Shown here: piece after piece, positions 4,437 through 5,552 of the stretch
Numbering within the stretch: position 1 is the stretch's first letter
Layout: each line of letters begins with the position of its first letter
Assembly (NCBI GenBank): GCA_948949055.1
Contig: CARBWQ010000071.1
Location: 1-5,552, forward strand
Direction: 5' to 3'
DNA: 5,552 bases
Source of the DNA: an uncultured Eubacteriales bacterium
Lineage (GTDB): Bacteria > Bacillota > Clostridia > Christensenellales > UBA1242
Made by a program: the position numbers and the translations under genes
The notes under the pieces: model-generated
The model's input: the letters and a program-made list of their open reading frames with translations, nothing else
The model's database searches: none
Told to the model about the DNA's origin: nothing

Positions 4437-5540
4437 ATGAAAAGTAATATCGTAGAAAAAGAAAATGCCATTGTTATTGTTGTAGCAGTAAAAAAAGAGG
4501 ATAATATTGAAAGAAAAAAAGAGGAAATAAATCGCCTCTGTTATTCTGCTGACCTCAATGTAGTAGATAATTTCTACCAAAAAGTTAAAGATTTTAATAA
4601 GAGAACTGTTATCGGAAGTGGAAAGGTTGATGAAATAAAAGAATATATTGCAAGCTGTGAAGAAATTATTGATGTTGTTATTGTCGACTATCCTCTTACC
4701 GGATCTCAAATGAAAAACCTTGCAGACGAATTTAAAACTAAGGTTATCGATAGAGTAGGGCTAATTATTGACATCTTTGCAAGAGGGGCAAAATCAAGAG
4801 AGGCTAAACTGCAAGTTAAGCTTGCACAAGACCTCTATCTTTTGCCACGTCTTTCACAAATGCAGGGTACTAGTGGTAGGTTTGGTAGTGCTGGTGTAGG
4901 AATGAGAGGACCGGGGGAAACCAAGCTTGAACTCAATAGACGTATCCTAGAAAGGGAGATGGACAACTTAAAATCACAGATTGAAAAGATAAAAACTCAA
5001 AGACAATCAACGAGGAAAGAAAGGCTTAAATCGAACCTCCCTAAAATAGCTCTTGTTGGTTATACAAACTCTGGTAAGTCGTCGCTATTAAATACCCTTG
5101 TAAAGGAAAGTATTTATGCTGATGATAAGTTCTTTGCTACACTTGATACTACTACTAGAAAATTATATTTGGGTGAAAATCAATATGCTGTTCTTACAGA
5201 TACAGTAGGTTTTATTTCCGATCTTCCACACCAACTAGTAGACGCATTTTCTTCAACACTTGAAGAGGCAACTGATGCAGATTTACTTTTACACGTTGTT
5301 GATATTTCACTAGACAAGGAAATAGATGGAAAGAAGGAATATGAAATAAATATGAAAGTTACAGATGATTTGTTAAATGAGTTAGGAGCAACTGATAATA
5401 GAATTGTTGTTTTAAATAAATGCGACTTACTTGAAAAACCTCTACTTATAAAAGAAAATCAAATATTAATTTCATCAAAAAAAGGGCAGGGCATAGAACG
5501 CCTGCTTAATATGATAAAAGATAAACTTAATATGAATTAA
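4437..5540 (+). CDS. hflX: GTPase HflX, ribosome-splitting factor
   Basis: This is a complete 367-residue HflX, a GTPase that binds the 50S subunit and splits stalled or stress-inactivated 70S ribosomes. The N-terminal HflX domain (about 11-165) contains TVIGSGKVDEI (57-67), IDRVGLIIDIFARGA (104-118), LAQDLYLLPRL (129-139) and the Gly-rich SGRFGSAGVGMRGPGETKLE (146-165). A helical linker follows (about 166-200). The G domain has G1 GYTNSGKSS (208-216), a Thr-rich switch I (FATLDTTTR), G3 DTVGF (255-259), G4 NKCD (327-330) and G5 SSKKG (347-350 region). All nucleotide-binding motifs are intact. The start fits the family, since AIVIVV at 11-16 is the usual first strand. There is no Shine-Dalgarno, consistent with a leaderless transcript. 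The gene is not next to hfq or miaA here. It ends inside its own terminator. Confidence 0.98.
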   Translation: MKSNIVEKENAIVIVVAVKKEDNIERKKEEINRLCYSADLNVVDNFYQKVKDFNKRTVIGSGKVDEIKEYIASCEEIIDVVIVDYPLTGSQMKNLADEFKTKVIDRVGLIIDIFARGAKSREAKLQVKLAQDLYLLPRLSQMQGTSGRFGSAGVGMRGPGETKLELNRRILEREMDNLKSQIEKIKTQRQSTRKERLKSNLPKIALVGYTNSGKSSLLNTLVKESIYADDKFFATLDTTTRKLYLGENQYAVLTDTVGFISDLPHQLVDAFSSTLEEATDADLLLHVVDISLDKEIDGKKEYEINMKVTDDLLNELGATDNRIVVLNKCDLLEKPLLIKENQILISSKKGQGIERLLNMIKDKLNMN

Positions 5541-5552
5541 GTTTATTTTTTT
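5521..5552 (+). terminator. Intrinsic terminator overlapping the 3' end of hflX
   Basis: ATAAACTTAAT (5521-5531) and ATTAAGTTTAT (5536-5546) are perfect 11-bp complements around ATGA, followed by T to the window edge. The stem contains the last codons and the TAA stop at 5538-5540. Confidence 0.75.

Noticed and set aside
4419..4709. Minus-strand reading frame opposite the hflX 5' end
   Set aside because: It is Asn/Ile/Phe-rich, as expected for antisense of AT-rich coding DNA, and has no independent support.

Overview
The window is ordinary-looking chromosome from a low-GC, endospore-forming Firmicute, most likely an uncultured member of the Clostridia. The evidence is the AT-rich codon use, AGGAGG-type ribosome binding sites, U-tract intrinsic terminators, a clear SpoIIID and a SpoIIQ-like M23 protein. 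The standard code is used (UGA is a stop). All nine genes lie on the plus strand. I see no mobile element, CRISPR array, rRNA or tRNA.

Left part (1-1347): the 3' end of a multi-pass flippase-like (LPG_synthase_TM/UPF0104) membrane protein, followed 22 bp later by a single-pass exported protein. The second protein has a weak TasA/camelysin-like sequence pattern. The two are probably co-transcribed.

Middle (1348-3617): a small proline-rich tail-anchored protein; an exported 152-residue protein whose C-terminus recalls YwmB; a compact SpoIIQ-like M23 endopeptidase with its zinc and catalytic residues present; a housekeeping acyl carrier protein; and SpoIIID, the mother-cell transcription factor of sporulation. 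The order ywmB-like, spoIIQ, spoIIID recalls the Bacillus/Clostridium ywmB-murA-spoIID-spoIIQ-spoIIID-mbl neighbourhood, with murA, spoIID and mbl missing and acpP inserted.

Right part (3618-5552): an unrecognised lipoprotein with a possible PepSY-like C-terminal domain, then a complete hflX (ribosome-associated GTPase), ending in a terminator that overlaps its stop codon.

From acpP onward every gene is a separate unit. A convincing intrinsic terminator is followed almost at once by a promoter, and then by an extremely short or absent 5' leader. spoIIID and the lipoprotein share a sigma-E-like promoter layout (ATATT, 14 bp, CATA), which suggests the lipoprotein is a mother-cell sporulation gene. 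hflX looks leaderless. The start codon of the ywmB-like gene sits in the loop of a terminator-like hairpin. I did not find a clear new multi-gene system. The items of interest are this regulatory compaction and three or four uncharacterised envelope proteins.
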